64,000 nt of DNA from Brucella grignonensis (GTDB lineage: Bacteria; Pseudomonadota; Alphaproteobacteria; Rhizobiales; Rhizobiaceae): positions 124,001 through 188,000 of the forward strand of contig NZ_NNRL01000161.1 of assembly GCF_002252505.1 (NCBI RefSeq), in the 5' to 3' direction. Shown here piece after piece: positions 46,771 to 55,387 of this stretch; the first letter of the stretch is position 1; the number at the start of each line of letters is the position of its first letter. The notes under the pieces were generated by a model. The model saw only the letters and a program-made list of their open reading frames with translations, was not told the DNA's origin and did not search any database. Position numbers and translations under genes: made by a program.

Positions 46771-47490
46771 ATGAAGGAAGCTTCGGCAACGCAGACAATT
46801 GCGCTGGTCGACGATGACCGTAACATTCTGACCTCCGTTTCCATTGCTCTGGAGTCGGAAGGCTATCGTGTGGAGACCTATACCGATGGGGCTTCCGCAT
46901 TGGATGGCCTGATGGCGCGCCCACCGAACCTTGCGATCTTCGACATCAAGATGCCGCGTATGGATGGTATGGAACTGTTGCGCCGTCTGCGTCAGAAATC
47001 CGACCTTCCGGTCATCTTTCTGACTTCCAAGGACGACGAGATCGATGAATTGTTCGGGCTCAAGATGGGTGCCGACGATTTCATCACCAAGCCGTTCTCT
47101 CAGCGTCTTCTGGTCGAGCGTGTAAAGGCTGTCCTGCGCCGCGTTGCGGCACGCGATGGCACTGCAAAGCCGACCGGTCAGCAGGCCAAGTCGCTGGAAC
47201 GCGGTCAGCTGGTTATGGATCAGGAACGCCATACCTGCACCTGGAAAGGCGAGCCGGTAACGCTCACTGTCACCGAATTCCTCATCCTTCATTCGCTGGC
47301 ACAACGCCCTGGCGTGGTGAAAAGCCGTGACGCGCTGATGGATGCGGCTTATGATGAGCAGGTCTATGTGGATGATCGAACCATCGACAGCCACATCAAG
47401 CGTCTGCGCAAGAAGTTCAAGTCGGTTGATGACGACTTCGAGATGATCGAAACGCTTTATGGCGTCGGTTATCGCTTCCGCGAAGCGTGA
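46771..47490 (+). CDS. bvrR: Two-component response regulator BvrR (ChvI)
   Basis: 239 residues from ATG 46771 (AAAGGAGAAGG site). The receiver domain has DDDR near residue 15, the phosphoacceptor Asp58 ([14 protein letters not shown]), and conserved Thr and Lys. The C-terminal OmpR-type winged helix has the [32 protein letters not shown] segment. BvrR/ChvI controls envelope, virulence and metabolic genes in Brucella, Agrobacterium and Sinorhizobium. BvrS/ChvG is 220 bp downstream. Confidence 0.95.
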   Translation: MKEASATQTIALVDDDRNILTSVSIALESEGYRVETYTDGASALDGLMARPPNLAIFDIKMPRMDGMELLRRLRQKSDLPVIFLTSKDDEIDELFGLKMGADDFITKPFSQRLLVERVKAVLRRVAARDGTAKPTGQQAKSLERGQLVMDQERHTCTWKGEPVTLTVTEFLILHSLAQRPGVVKSRDALMDAAYDEQVYVDDRTIDSHIKRLRKKFKSVDDDFEMIETLYGVGYRFREA

Positions 47491-47494
47491 GTTA

Positions 47495-47543
47495 ACGCTT
47501 ATCGCGGAAAAGTGGAAACCGGTTTTCCGAAAACGATAAGCGT
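47495..47543. repeat. RIME-like palindromic repeat, copy 4 (tandem with copy 5)
   Basis: ACGCTTATCG and CGATAAGCGT ends around AAAAGTGGAAACCGGTTTTC. It lies between bvrR and bvrS and begins five bases after the bvrR stop. Confidence 0.8.
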
Positions 47544-47550
47544 AAAAAAA

Positions 47551-47595
47551 GCCTATCGCGGAAAAGTGGGAACCGGTTCTCCGACAATGATAGGC
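47551..47595. repeat. RIME-like palindromic repeat, copy 5
   Basis: GCCTATCG and TGATAGGC ends around GGAAAAGTGGGAACCGGTTC. Seven bases follow copy 4. Confidence 0.78.
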
Positions 47596-47710
47596 GTAAG
47601 AATAAAGAATGATGGCGTGTCGCATGAATATGCTATGACATGACCCGTTTCAGATCGCCGGGCTTACCAAGGCCCGGTGATGCTCAATAAGAAGGCTAGA
47701 TCGAAGCGAC

Positions 47711-49516
47711 ATGGTCGCCGAAACCCGGAAAGACAGTGCCGTTACCATGAGGGAGCGTAGGGCGCGGCGACAACGCTCGCTTTTCCTGCGTCGTCTTTTT
47801 GCGCCTTTCAGCCGGTTTCTCGGTCAGTTTCTGTTCTCCAGTCTGACACGCCGCATACTGTTTCTCAATCTTGCAGCCCTTGCCGTTCTGGTTTCCGGTA
47901 TCCTCTATATGAATCAGTTCCGCGAAGGGCTGATTGATGCCAAGATCGAAAGCCTGCTCACACAGGGCAAGATCATCGCTGCCGCGATTTCCTCTTCCGC
48001 CACGGTCGACACCAACTCGCTGATGATCGATCCGGAAAAACTTCTGGAACTGCAGGCAGGGCAAAGCATCACGCCATCGCCTGATTCGCCCGATAACTGG
48101 GAATTTCCGATCAATCCGGAAAAAGTATCGCCGCTCTTGCGTCAGTTGATTTCACCAACCAGCACGCGCGCCCGCATTTACGATCATTATGCAAATCTGC
48201 TGCTCGATTCCCGCTCGCTTTATGCGCCGGCATTCGCTTCTGGTGGACCGGTATTCCGCTATGATCTGCCAGCAATCGAAGAAGATACGCCAAGTGTCTG
48301 GGAGCGTTTCTCAGGCTGGTTCTCCCGTCTGTTCTATGGCGGCGGTCTGCCGCTTTATCAGGAGCAGCCGGGCGGCAATGGTCTGGCCTATCAGGAAATC
48401 GTTCGCGCACTGACCGGTTCGCCGCAAACGGCACAGCGTCGTAACCAGCAAGGGGAGCTGGTGGTGTCGGTCGCCGTGCCAATCCAGCAATCGCGTGCTA
48501 TTCTGGGTGTCCTCCTGCTTTCGACCGAAGGTGACGACATCGACAAGATCGTGCAGGGCGAGCGCATGGCTGTTTTCCGCGTGTTCGGTGTTGTTGCGGC
48601 TGTCATGGTGATCTTGTCGCTGTTTCTGGCGTCCACCATTGCGAGCCCGCTGAGAAAGCTTGCCGCAGCAGCAGACCGCGTGCGTCTTGGTGTAAAAAGT
48701 CGCGAGGAAATCCCGGATTTCTCTGAACGTCAGGACGAAGTTGGCCATTTGTCGACCTCTATCCGTGCGATGACCGATGCGCTTTATACCCGGATCGAGG
48801 CGATTGAGAGTTTCGCGGCGGATGTGAGCCACGAGCTGAAAAACCCCCTCACCTCGTTGCGAAGCGCGGTTGAAACCCTGCCGCTTGCCAGGAATGATGA
48901 TTCGCGCAAACGCTTGCTCGACGTCATCCAACATGATGTCCGCCGCCTTGACCGCCTGATTACCGATATTTCGGATGCTTCGCGACTGGATGCGGAACTG
49001 GCACGCGAACATTCTGATCGCGTTGATATGAAGACGCTGTTGAACGGTCTGGTGGCTGCCGCGCGCGAAGTGCGCCGAAACAAGGTTGGCACCGAGATCG
49101 TGTTCAATACCGGCAAATTGCCGTCAGGCAAAAAAGGCTTCTTTGTTGCCGGACATGATTTGCGTCTTGGACAGGTCATCAGCAATCTTATCGAAAATGC
49201 ACGCTCCTTCGTCCCCGATGATACAGGGCGCATTGTTGTCACGCTGAGTGGCGAAGGCAGCCGTTTGCGGGTGCTTGTCGAAGATAATGGTCCCGGCATT
49301 CCGATCGAAAATATCGAGCGCATCTTCGAGCGCTTCTATACAGATCGCCCGGCTTCTGAGGCTTTTGGCCAGAACTCCGGCCTTGGTCTTTCGATCAGCC
49401 GTCAGATTATCGAGGCGCATGGTGGAACACTGACTGCTGAAAATATCATCGATCCAGCCAAAGCTGATCATATGAAAGGCGCGCGCTTCATCATCGATCT
49501 TCCGGCCAGTGCGTGA
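47711..49516 (+). CDS. bvrS: Two-component sensor histidine kinase BvrS (ChvG)
   Basis: 601 residues. An N-terminal basic cytoplasmic segment, TM1 (residues about 49-67), a periplasmic region of about 220 residues, TM2 near residue 295, HAMP (LRKLAAAADRVRLGVKSREEIPDF), the H-box ADVSHELKNPLTSLRSAVETL with His374, and an HATPase domain with N (LIENARSF), G1 (VEDNGPGIP) and G2 (GLGLSISRQI) boxes. It is the partner of BvrR. The start shown (ATG 47711) has a weak ribosome site. The stop overlaps or abuts hprK. Confidence 0.93.
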   Translation: MVAETRKDSAVTMRERRARRQRSLFLRRLFAPFSRFLGQFLFSSLTRRILFLNLAALAVLVSGILYMNQFREGLIDAKIESLLTQGKIIAAAISSSATVDTNSLMIDPEKLLELQAGQSITPSPDSPDNWEFPINPEKVSPLLRQLISPTSTRARIYDHYANLLLDSRSLYAPAFASGGPVFRYDLPAIEEDTPSVWERFSGWFSRLFYGGGLPLYQEQPGGNGLAYQEIVRALTGSPQTAQRRNQQGELVVSVAVPIQQSRAILGVLLLSTEGDDIDKIVQGERMAVFRVFGVVAAVMVILSLFLASTIASPLRKLAAAADRVRLGVKSREEIPDFSERQDEVGHLSTSIRAMTDALYTRIEAIESFAADVSHELKNPLTSLRSAVETLPLARNDDSRKRLLDVIQHDVRRLDRLITDISDASRLDAELAREHSDRVDMKTLLNGLVAAAREVRRNKVGTEIVFNTGKLPSGKKGFFVAGHDLRLGQVISNLIENARSFVPDDTGRIVVTLSGEGSRLRVLVEDNGPGIPIENIERIFERFYTDRPASEAFGQNSGLGLSISRQIIEAHGGTLTAENIIDPAKADHMKGARFIIDLPASA

Positions 49517-49523
49517 TCCCGAG

Positions 49524-49994
49524 ATGACACCCGAAGAGGAAAAAAGCGGCCTTCATGCAACGACTGTACAGTTGCAGGGTCGTGGTGTGATGCTGATGGG
49601 TAAATCCGGCGCGGGTAAAACCGAACTGGCCCTCACCCTTGTCGAACGTGCGATTATTCGCAACGAGCAGGCTTGTCTTGTCGCGGACGACCGCACTTTA
49701 TTGCATGTGGAAAGCGGCAAGCTGATCGCAAGTGTTCCGCAAACGCTGGCTGGCGGCGTTGAAATTCGTGGCGCGGGCCTTTTCACTGTTGCTTATGTGG
49801 AACAGACGCCACTCGATCTTGTGGTCAAATTGGTCGGTCGTGACGCGGCCGAACGTTATCCGAGTGATGAAAAGTGGCAGTTCGAAGGTGTCGAAGTTCC
49901 ACGCCTGCTGCTCCCTGCCCTTTCATCGAATGGCGATTCCAACGCGCTTTCGCGGGCTATAGAGGCCACTTTGTTTTCTAAACCCTGGCCCTGA
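49524..49994 (+). CDS. hprK: HPr kinase/phosphorylase, truncated alphaproteobacterial form
   Basis: 156 residues from ATG 49524; an in-frame GTG at 49509, overlapping the bvrS stop, would add five residues. Only the C-terminal kinase domain is present, with P-loop MGKSGAGKTELALTL (residues 25-39) and LVADDRTLLHVESGKLI. The N-terminal domain of Gram-positive HprK is missing, which is normal for alphaproteobacteria. It phosphorylates Ser of HPr (Ser61 in the ptsH product at 50615). Confidence 0.92.
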   Translation: MTPEEEKSGLHATTVQLQGRGVMLMGKSGAGKTELALTLVERAIIRNEQACLVADDRTLLHVESGKLIASVPQTLAGGVEIRGAGLFTVAYVEQTPLDLVVKLVGRDAAERYPSDEKWQFEGVEVPRLLLPALSSNGDSNALSRAIEATLFSKPWP

Positions 49995-50104
49995 GACTGG
50001 TGCCAGTGTTTTTTGCAAGCCGTATTCCAAAAGCGTGCTTAACGCTGCGGCATTTTGCTTTTTTCAAGGCAATGCTTAAATTTTTCACTTGCTATCAAGA
50101 TTTG

Positions 50105-50150
50105 CCCTGCCAAGATGCACAACTTGTCGGCTAAGGTCCGGCAGGGTTTT
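50105..50150 (+). terminator. Possible terminator or attenuator upstream of the EIIA-Man gene
   Basis: CCCTGCC (50105-50111) and GGCAGGG (50140-50146) with a 28-base loop, followed by TTTT. The loop is long, so this is tentative. The rest of the 216-bp gap after hprK holds no gene. Confidence 0.4.
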
Positions 50151-50210
50151 AGTGCCATCTGCGCCTTTGGCGGGTTAAAGCGGCGGGCACGCGACAGGAG
50201 CTTTTAAAGT

Positions 50211-50612
50211 ATGATCGGACTCGTGCTTGTTACGCACGGAAGGCTGGCCGAGGAGTTTCTCCATGCTGTTGAGCATGTAGTTGGCCCGCAAGACAATTTC
50301 GAGACCGTATGTATCGGTGCGGAAGATGACATGGAACAGCGTCGTCGGGATATCGTCGATGCTGTCGAACGCGCCGATAATGGCAGAGGTGTCATCGTTC
50401 TGACGGATATGTTTGGTGGTACACCGTCCAATCTGGCGATTTCGGTAATGGAGGAAGGCAAGATCGAGGTCATTGCAGGTGTCAACCTGCCGATGCTGAT
50501 CAAGCTTTCGAGCGTTCGCATAGCTGGCGACATCAAGACGGCTTTGCGCGAGGCGCAGGATGCGGGGCGCAAATATATTAACGTCGCAAGCCAGGTTCTC
50601 ACAGGAAAGTAA
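50211..50612 (+). CDS. PTS EIIA-Man family protein
   Basis: 133 residues from ATG 50211 (AGGAG site). The N terminus MIGLVLVTHGRLAEEFL has the phosphorylated His9 of the EIIA-Man fold, and VIVLTDMFGGTPSNLAI is a family segment. No EIIB, EIIC or EIID genes are nearby, so the protein is probably regulatory. The gene is 2 bp upstream of ptsH. Confidence 0.92.
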   Translation: MIGLVLVTHGRLAEEFLHAVEHVVGPQDNFETVCIGAEDDMEQRRRDIVDAVERADNGRGVIVLTDMFGGTPSNLAISVMEEGKIEVIAGVNLPMLIKLSSVRIAGDIKTALREAQDAGRKYINVASQVLTGK

Positions 50613-50614
50613 TC

Positions 50615-50929
50615 ATGCATCCCACCGTGGCCGTTACAGGCGAATACGATGCCGATAGCGCTCTTTCCCGGTCTTTCGAGATCGTCAACAAACGCGGGCT
50701 TCATGCCCGCGCTTCGGCCAAGTTCGTGCAGCTTGTGGACAGTTATGATGCCCATGTGCGCGTTAGCAAGGACGGTATGACGGTGGGCGGCACATCCATC
50801 ATGGGCCTCATGATGCTGGCAGCGTCCCCCGGTTGCTGTATTGATGTCCGCGCATCCGGCGAACAGGCTGACGCCGTGCTCGATGCGCTTCAGACACTTA
50901 TTGCCGATAAGTTCGGTGAGGAATGCTGA
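50615..50929 (+). CDS. ptsH: Phosphocarrier protein HPr
   Basis: 104 residues. GLHARASAKFVQLV contains the phospho-acceptor His30 (equivalent to His15 of other HPr proteins), and GGTSIMGLMMLAAS contains Ser61 (equivalent to Ser46), the target of HprK. The protein has an N-terminal extension of about 15 residues compared with E. coli HPr. It links EI, EIIA-Man and HprK in a regulatory PTS, with no sugar permease nearby. Confidence 0.95.
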   Translation: MHPTVAVTGEYDADSALSRSFEIVNKRGLHARASAKFVQLVDSYDAHVRVSKDGMTVGGTSIMGLMMLAASPGCCIDVRASGEQADAVLDALQTLIADKFGEEC

Positions 50930-50971
50930 GTCTCGGGGCATTCCGCTGCTTCTCAATCAATTGATATAGAC

Positions 50972-50991
50972 ACATAAAGATTTCTTTATGT
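50972..50991. promoter_or_regulatory. Palindrome resembling a SahR/SamR methionine-cycle operator
   Basis: ACATAAAGA, two bases, TCTTTATGT: a perfect 9-bp inverted repeat, 103-122 bp upstream of ahcY. ArsR-family regulators SahR/SamR of methionine-cycle genes in alphaproteobacteria use a motif with AAAGA/TCTTT arms (recalled). ahcY is a typical target. Regulator identity is inference. Confidence 0.55.
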
Positions 50992-51091
50992 TGCGTTGTG
51001 CTGTGCGTGCTGATCTGCTAATCAGAACGCCAGCCGAAGCCCTTTTGTCATTATTTTATTCGGGGCTTCAAAATCAATTTGATTGGAGCAG

Positions 51092-52495
51092 ATGATGACC
51101 GCAAGTCAGGATTTTGTCGTCAAGGATATGAGCCTCGCTGACTGGGGCCGTAAGGAACTCGATATTGCTGAAACTGAAATGCCGGGCCTGATGGCCGCGC
51201 GCGAAGAGTTCGGCAAATCACAGCCACTTAAGGGCGCACGCATTTCCGGCTCGCTGCATATGACAATCCAGACAGCTGTCTTGATCGAGACCCTGAAGGC
51301 TCTGGGTGCCGATGTGCGTTGGGCATCGTGCAATATTTTCTCGACGCAGGATCATGCTGCCGCAGCAATTGCTGCCACCGGCACACCGGTTTTCGCCATC
51401 AAGGGCGAAACGCTTGAAGAATACTGGACCTATACCGACAAGATCTTCCAGTGGGCGGATGGTCAGCCATCCAACATGATCCTCGATGATGGTGGCGATG
51501 CCACCATGTATATCCTGATCGGCGCGCGCGCTGAGGCTGGCGAAGACGTTCTGTCGAAGCCTGAAAGCGAAGAAGAAGAAGTTCTGTTTGCGCAGATCAA
51601 GAAGCGCATGGCTGAAACACCAGGTTTCTTCACGCGTCAGCGCGATGCGATCAAGGGTGTTACGGAAGAAACTACTACGGGCGTCAACCGTCTTTATCAG
51701 CTGCAGAAGAAGGGTCTCCTGCCCTTCCCGGCAATCAACGTCAATGACAGCGTGACAAAGTCGAAGTTCGACAACAAGTATGGCTGCAAGGAATCGCTGG
51801 TTGACGGCATCCGTCGCGGCACTGACGTCATGATGGCTGGCAAGGTTGCTGTCGTTTGCGGTTATGGCGATGTTGGCAAAGGCTCGGCAGCATCGCTCGC
51901 TGGTGCCGGTGCCCGCGTCAAGGTCACGGAAGTTGATCCAATCTGCGCGCTTCAGGCTGCAATGGACGGCTTTGAAGTCGTTACGCTCGATGATGCCGCT
52001 TCGACCGCCGATATCGTGATCTCGACGACCGGCAATAAGGACGTCATCACGCTTGATCATATGCGCAAGCTGAAAGATATGGCCATCGTTGGCAATATCG
52101 GTCACTTCGACAATGAAATTCAGGTTGCAGGACTGCGTAACCTGAAATGGACCAATGTGAAGCCTCAGGTCGATCTGGTCGAATTCCCGGATGGCAAGCG
52201 CATCATCCTTCTGTCGGAAGGCCGTCTGCTCAATCTCGGCAATGCAACGGGCCATCCAAGCTTCGTTATGTCGGCTTCCTTCACCAATCAGGTGCTGGGT
52301 CAGATCGAACTCTTTACGCGCACTGACGCCTACAAGAATGAAGTCTATGTCCTGCCAAAGCACCTCGACGAGAAGGTTGCGCGTCTGCATCTCGACAAGC
52401 TCGGCGCCAAGCTGACTGTGCTTTCTGAGGAACAGGCCGCATATATCGGCGTAACGCCACAGGGACCATATAAGTCGGAACACTACAGGTATTAA
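51092..52495 (+). CDS. ahcY: Adenosylhomocysteinase
   Basis: 467 residues from ATG 51092 (or 466 from the next codon, the length I recall for Brucella), with a GGAG site. NAD-binding [20 protein letters not shown] is near residue 254. The substrate-binding [19 protein letters not shown] and the C-terminal KSEHYRY, with the Lys-Tyr NAD-binding end, are intact. The enzyme hydrolyses S-adenosylhomocysteine to adenosine and homocysteine. It is a single gene, and a strong terminator follows at 52527. Confidence 0.97.
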   Translation: MMTASQDFVVKDMSLADWGRKELDIAETEMPGLMAAREEFGKSQPLKGARISGSLHMTIQTAVLIETLKALGADVRWASCNIFSTQDHAAAAIAATGTPVFAIKGETLEEYWTYTDKIFQWADGQPSNMILDDGGDATMYILIGARAEAGEDVLSKPESEEEEVLFAQIKKRMAETPGFFTRQRDAIKGVTEETTTGVNRLYQLQKKGLLPFPAINVNDSVTKSKFDNKYGCKESLVDGIRRGTDVMMAGKVAVVCGYGDVGKGSAASLAGAGARVKVTEVDPICALQAAMDGFEVVTLDDAASTADIVISTTGNKDVITLDHMRKLKDMAIVGNIGHFDNEIQVAGLRNLKWTNVKPQVDLVEFPDGKRIILLSEGRLLNLGNATGHPSFVMSASFTNQVLGQIELFTRTDAYKNEVYVLPKHLDEKVARLHLDKLGAKLTVLSEEQAAYIGVTPQGPYKSEHYRY

Positions 52496-52526
52496 TTAGC
52501 CGTTAACCATACTGCTACATCTTGTA

Positions 52527-52562
52527 GGCCGGGCAGCATCAGGTTGCCCGGTCTTTATTTTT
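52527..52562 (+). terminator. Terminator after ahcY
   Basis: GGCCGGGCA and TGCCCGGTC (one G-U pair) around a nine-base loop, followed by TTTATTTTT. Confidence 0.88.
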
Positions 52563-52804
52563 ACACGTAACACGCTTCACGTGGATTCGCGGTGAGGGTA
52601 TTGTGAAGACGAATCAATGTGTTTTGACGGGTGTTTGCGTTGTGCGTTTTTTGCCGGTTCTGGCGAAAGGCGGGTGGCCTATTCATCCTCGAAACATGTC
52701 CGGCTTTCAGCATTGTGGCGATGCGCGAAGGTCAGAATAAAGAGTTTTGAAATACGGGAGCGCCCTTTTGGGGGAGGCTTCCGGGCGGCGGAGACAAGGG
52801 AAAT
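52563..52804. other. Upstream region of the DivL-like gene
   Basis: No gene supported; an 84-residue frame starting at 52617 has no ribosome site or recognisable product. Two GANTC sites lie here (GATTC near 52584 and GAATC near 52611), which may matter for a cell-cycle gene. Confidence 0.35.
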
Positions 52805-55372
52805 ATGCCAGAGGTCGGCTCAACGGGGAGCTTGCGGAGCAAATCCGCATTCAGCGCAGGCAGGCACCTGAAAGCTTCGCTTTCGCTTGGCTTCAGCCCT
52901 CTCAAACGGGTCATCCTCAAGGCAACGGTTTCCTTTGCCGCACTTGTTGCGGCGGCTCCGGCAGCATTTGCACAAGATGCTGAAAATTCCACGCGCATAG
53001 ATCTGCCATTTGGTGGCAGTGTCGGTGCATTTGAAGTTATCCAGTTTTCGATTTTTCTGGGCGCCATGGGTGCGGCCCTTTTGTCGGCTGGCTGGCTGAT
53101 CCGCGACCGTTCCAAGATTGCGCATGAAAACAATGAATTGCGTTCGCGCCTGTCCGATATGGGATTGGCTGCACAACGCAATGACGCATTGCTTAACCTC
53201 AAAGATCAGCGGATCGTGGTTTGGGATGCACATGGCGCACGCGCCGATGTCGTCGGACAATTGCCGTTTGATTGCGGTGCGCCGCAGGACCGTTCGCATT
53301 TTCTGGCCTTTGGTCGTTGGCTTCGTCCGCAATCGGTAACTGAGCTGGAACGTGCGGTTTCGGCTTTGCGCGAACAGGCCCATGCTTTTGATCTGACGGT
53401 TGAAACTGTCAACGGCACGCTTCTGGACGTCTATGGTCGCACGTCGGGCAGTTTTGCCGTGGTGCGCTTTCTGAGCCTTCAGGGCGTGCAGGCGGAGCGT
53501 GCGGCACTCCAGTCGCAGAACCGCGAACTCTCCGAAAAACTTGCACTATTGCGTCATCTGCTTGACCGGATTGAACAGCCGGTCTGGGTGCGTGGTTCCG
53601 ATGGGCGTATCGAATGGGTCAATGGTGCCTATGCGCGCGCGGTGGATGCTGCAGATGGCACGCAGGCAAGCTCGGAAGGCCGGGAACTGTTTGGCGCGCA
53701 GGCCCGTCAGCGTCTGGAGCGCGACCGCTTTGCCGAGCCGGATATGCGTGAGCAAATGCCTGCTGTGGTGCGCGGCGATCGCCGTGTTTACGACGTGACC
53801 GATGTGAGTGCCGAGGCAGGCTCTGCCGGCCTTGGTTTTGATCTGAGTGAAGTGGAACAGGTGCGTGAGGAACTGAACCGCACTCTGAAGAGCCACGCCG
53901 AGACGCTTGATCAGCTTTCGACCGCAGTGGCTATTTTCGATCCGGATATGAAGCTGCAATTCTTCAATCAGGCTTTCGTTTCGCTGTGGTCGCTTGATAC
54001 GGCCTGGCTTGAAACACATCCGAGCAACACGCTGCTCTTTGATCGGCTTCGTTCCGAAGGAAAGCTGCCTGAGCAGCCGGAATGGCGCAAGTGGAAGGAT
54101 TCTCTGCTTTCCGCCTACCGCGCGGTCGAGCCGGAAGAACATATGTGGCACTTGCCGGATACGCGCATCATGCGTGTCGTCGCCAATCCGCATCCGCAAG
54201 GTGGCGTGACATGGTTCTTCGAGAACATGACCGAAAAGTTCGAGCTTGAAGGCCGCTACAATACGCTGATCAAGGTTCAGGGTGAAACGCTCGATCATCT
54301 GGCGGAAGCGGTTGCGGTGTTTGGCTCCGATGGCCGTTTGCGCCTTTCCAATCCATCTTTTGCCGATCTCTGGTCGCTGCCCGCAGCGATTACCGTTGAA
54401 GGCACGCATATCTCGACCATTTCCAAGCTCTGCGGCCAGCGCGGCGGGGATGGTATCTGGGACGATTTCGTTTCCTCTGTCACTGGCTTCCTTGACGAGC
54501 GCAACGGGCGCATGGGGCAGGTGGAGCTTGATGACGGCGTCATCCTTTCTTTTGCCGTGGTGCCGCTGCCGAAAGGTCAGACCATGCTCACCTTCATCGA
54601 TGTCACCGATACGGTGCGCGTGGAGCGGGCATTGAAGGAAAAGAACGAAGCGCTTTCGCTCGCCGATCAGATCAAGAACGACTTCGTGCAGCATGTTTCC
54701 TATGAGCTGCGCTCGCCGCTGACCAATATCATCGGCTTTACCGAACTGCTGCAAACACCTGCCTTTGGCTCACTTAATGAGCGTCAGCTTGAATACCTCG
54801 ATCATATTGGCACCTCCTCGGCGGTGCTTCTGACCATCGTCAACGACATTCTTGATCTTGCGACGGTCGACGCCGGTATCATGCAACTCGATATTGATGA
54901 TGTATCGGTGACCAACGAGATTTCCGCTGCTGCAAAGCGCGTCAGCGAGCGTCTGCACGAACATGATATCGGCCTCGATATCGATATTGCCGACGATGTA
55001 GAGACTTTTAGGGCTGATGCCAACCGCGTGCGGCAGGTCCTGTTTAATCTCCTGTCCAATGCATCCAATTATGCGCCGGAAGGTTCGACCGTAACGCTTC
55101 AAGTGGCACGCGATGGCACGGATATCGTCTTTGCCGTGCATGATGATGGCCCGGGCATGCCGGGCGATGTGCTGGATACGGTTTTCAAGCGTTTTCAGGC
55201 CTATCAGAATGGTGGACGCAAGCGGGGCGTGGGCCTGGGACTTTCCATCGTCAAAAGCTTTGTCGAGCTGCATGGTGGCCGCGTAGAGATCGAAACAGGT
55301 GCGGACATTGGAACGACGGTTATTTGTCGCTTCCCATCGGAGGCGCGCAGCTTCCGTGTTGCCGCCGAATAA
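52805..55372 (+). CDS. divL: DivL-like PAS pseudokinase with Tyr in the H-box
   Basis: 855 residues. An N-terminal basic segment with a hydrophobic stretch (VSFAALVAAAPAAFA), then a membrane helix (FSIFLGAMGAALLSAGWLI near residue 80), several PAS-like domains (EQPVWVRGSDGRIEWVNGAY, STAVAIFDPDMKLQFFNQAF, AEAVAVFGSDGRLRLSNPSF), and a C-terminal kinase core. The H-box reads QHVSYELRSPLTNIIGF: Tyr633 stands where the phosphoacceptor His is expected, as in Caulobacter DivL (Tyr550). The HATPase boxes (LLSNASNYAP, DDGPGMPG, GVGLGLSIV) look intact. DivL promotes the CckA-ChpT-CtrA pathway through DivK. The name is an inference from the Tyr and the domain layout. Confidence 0.82.
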   Translation: MPEVGSTGSLRSKSAFSAGRHLKASLSLGFSPLKRVILKATVSFAALVAAAPAAFAQDAENSTRIDLPFGGSVGAFEVIQFSIFLGAMGAALLSAGWLIRDRSKIAHENNELRSRLSDMGLAAQRNDALLNLKDQRIVVWDAHGARADVVGQLPFDCGAPQDRSHFLAFGRWLRPQSVTELERAVSALREQAHAFDLTVETVNGTLLDVYGRTSGSFAVVRFLSLQGVQAERAALQSQNRELSEKLALLRHLLDRIEQPVWVRGSDGRIEWVNGAYARAVDAADGTQASSEGRELFGAQARQRLERDRFAEPDMREQMPAVVRGDRRVYDVTDVSAEAGSAGLGFDLSEVEQVREELNRTLKSHAETLDQLSTAVAIFDPDMKLQFFNQAFVSLWSLDTAWLETHPSNTLLFDRLRSEGKLPEQPEWRKWKDSLLSAYRAVEPEEHMWHLPDTRIMRVVANPHPQGGVTWFFENMTEKFELEGRYNTLIKVQGETLDHLAEAVAVFGSDGRLRLSNPSFADLWSLPAAITVEGTHISTISKLCGQRGGDGIWDDFVSSVTGFLDERNGRMGQVELDDGVILSFAVVPLPKGQTMLTFIDVTDTVRVERALKEKNEALSLADQIKNDFVQHVSYELRSPLTNIIGFTELLQTPAFGSLNERQLEYLDHIGTSSAVLLTIVNDILDLATVDAGIMQLDIDDVSVTNEISAAAKRVSERLHEHDIGLDIDIADDVETFRADANRVRQVLFNLLSNASNYAPEGSTVTLQVARDGTDIVFAVHDDGPGMPGDVLDTVFKRFQAYQNGGRKRGVGLGLSIVKSFVELHGGRVEIETGADIGTTVICRFPSEARSFRVAAE

Positions 55373-55387
55373 GGTAAATGGGGCTTT

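Noticed and set aside
50930-51091. SAH or SAM riboswitch upstream of ahcY
   Set aside because: I could not find the conserved stems; the clear signal is a DNA palindrome instead.
51218-52483. 421-codon reverse-strand frame opposite ahcY
   Set aside because: Shadow of ahcY; composition and lack of motifs fit an antisense frame caused by codon bias.
52573-52588. Another parS-like sequence (CGCTTCACGTGGATTC)
   Set aside because: It has the CACGTG core but too many mismatches in both arms.
52617-52871. 84-codon forward frame upstream of divL
   Set aside because: No ribosome site, no similarity that I recognise, and it overlaps the divL start.
53546-54754. 402-codon reverse-strand frame opposite the divL-like gene
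   Set aside because: Shadow frame with no recognisable domain; the forward gene has strong PAS and kinase motifs.
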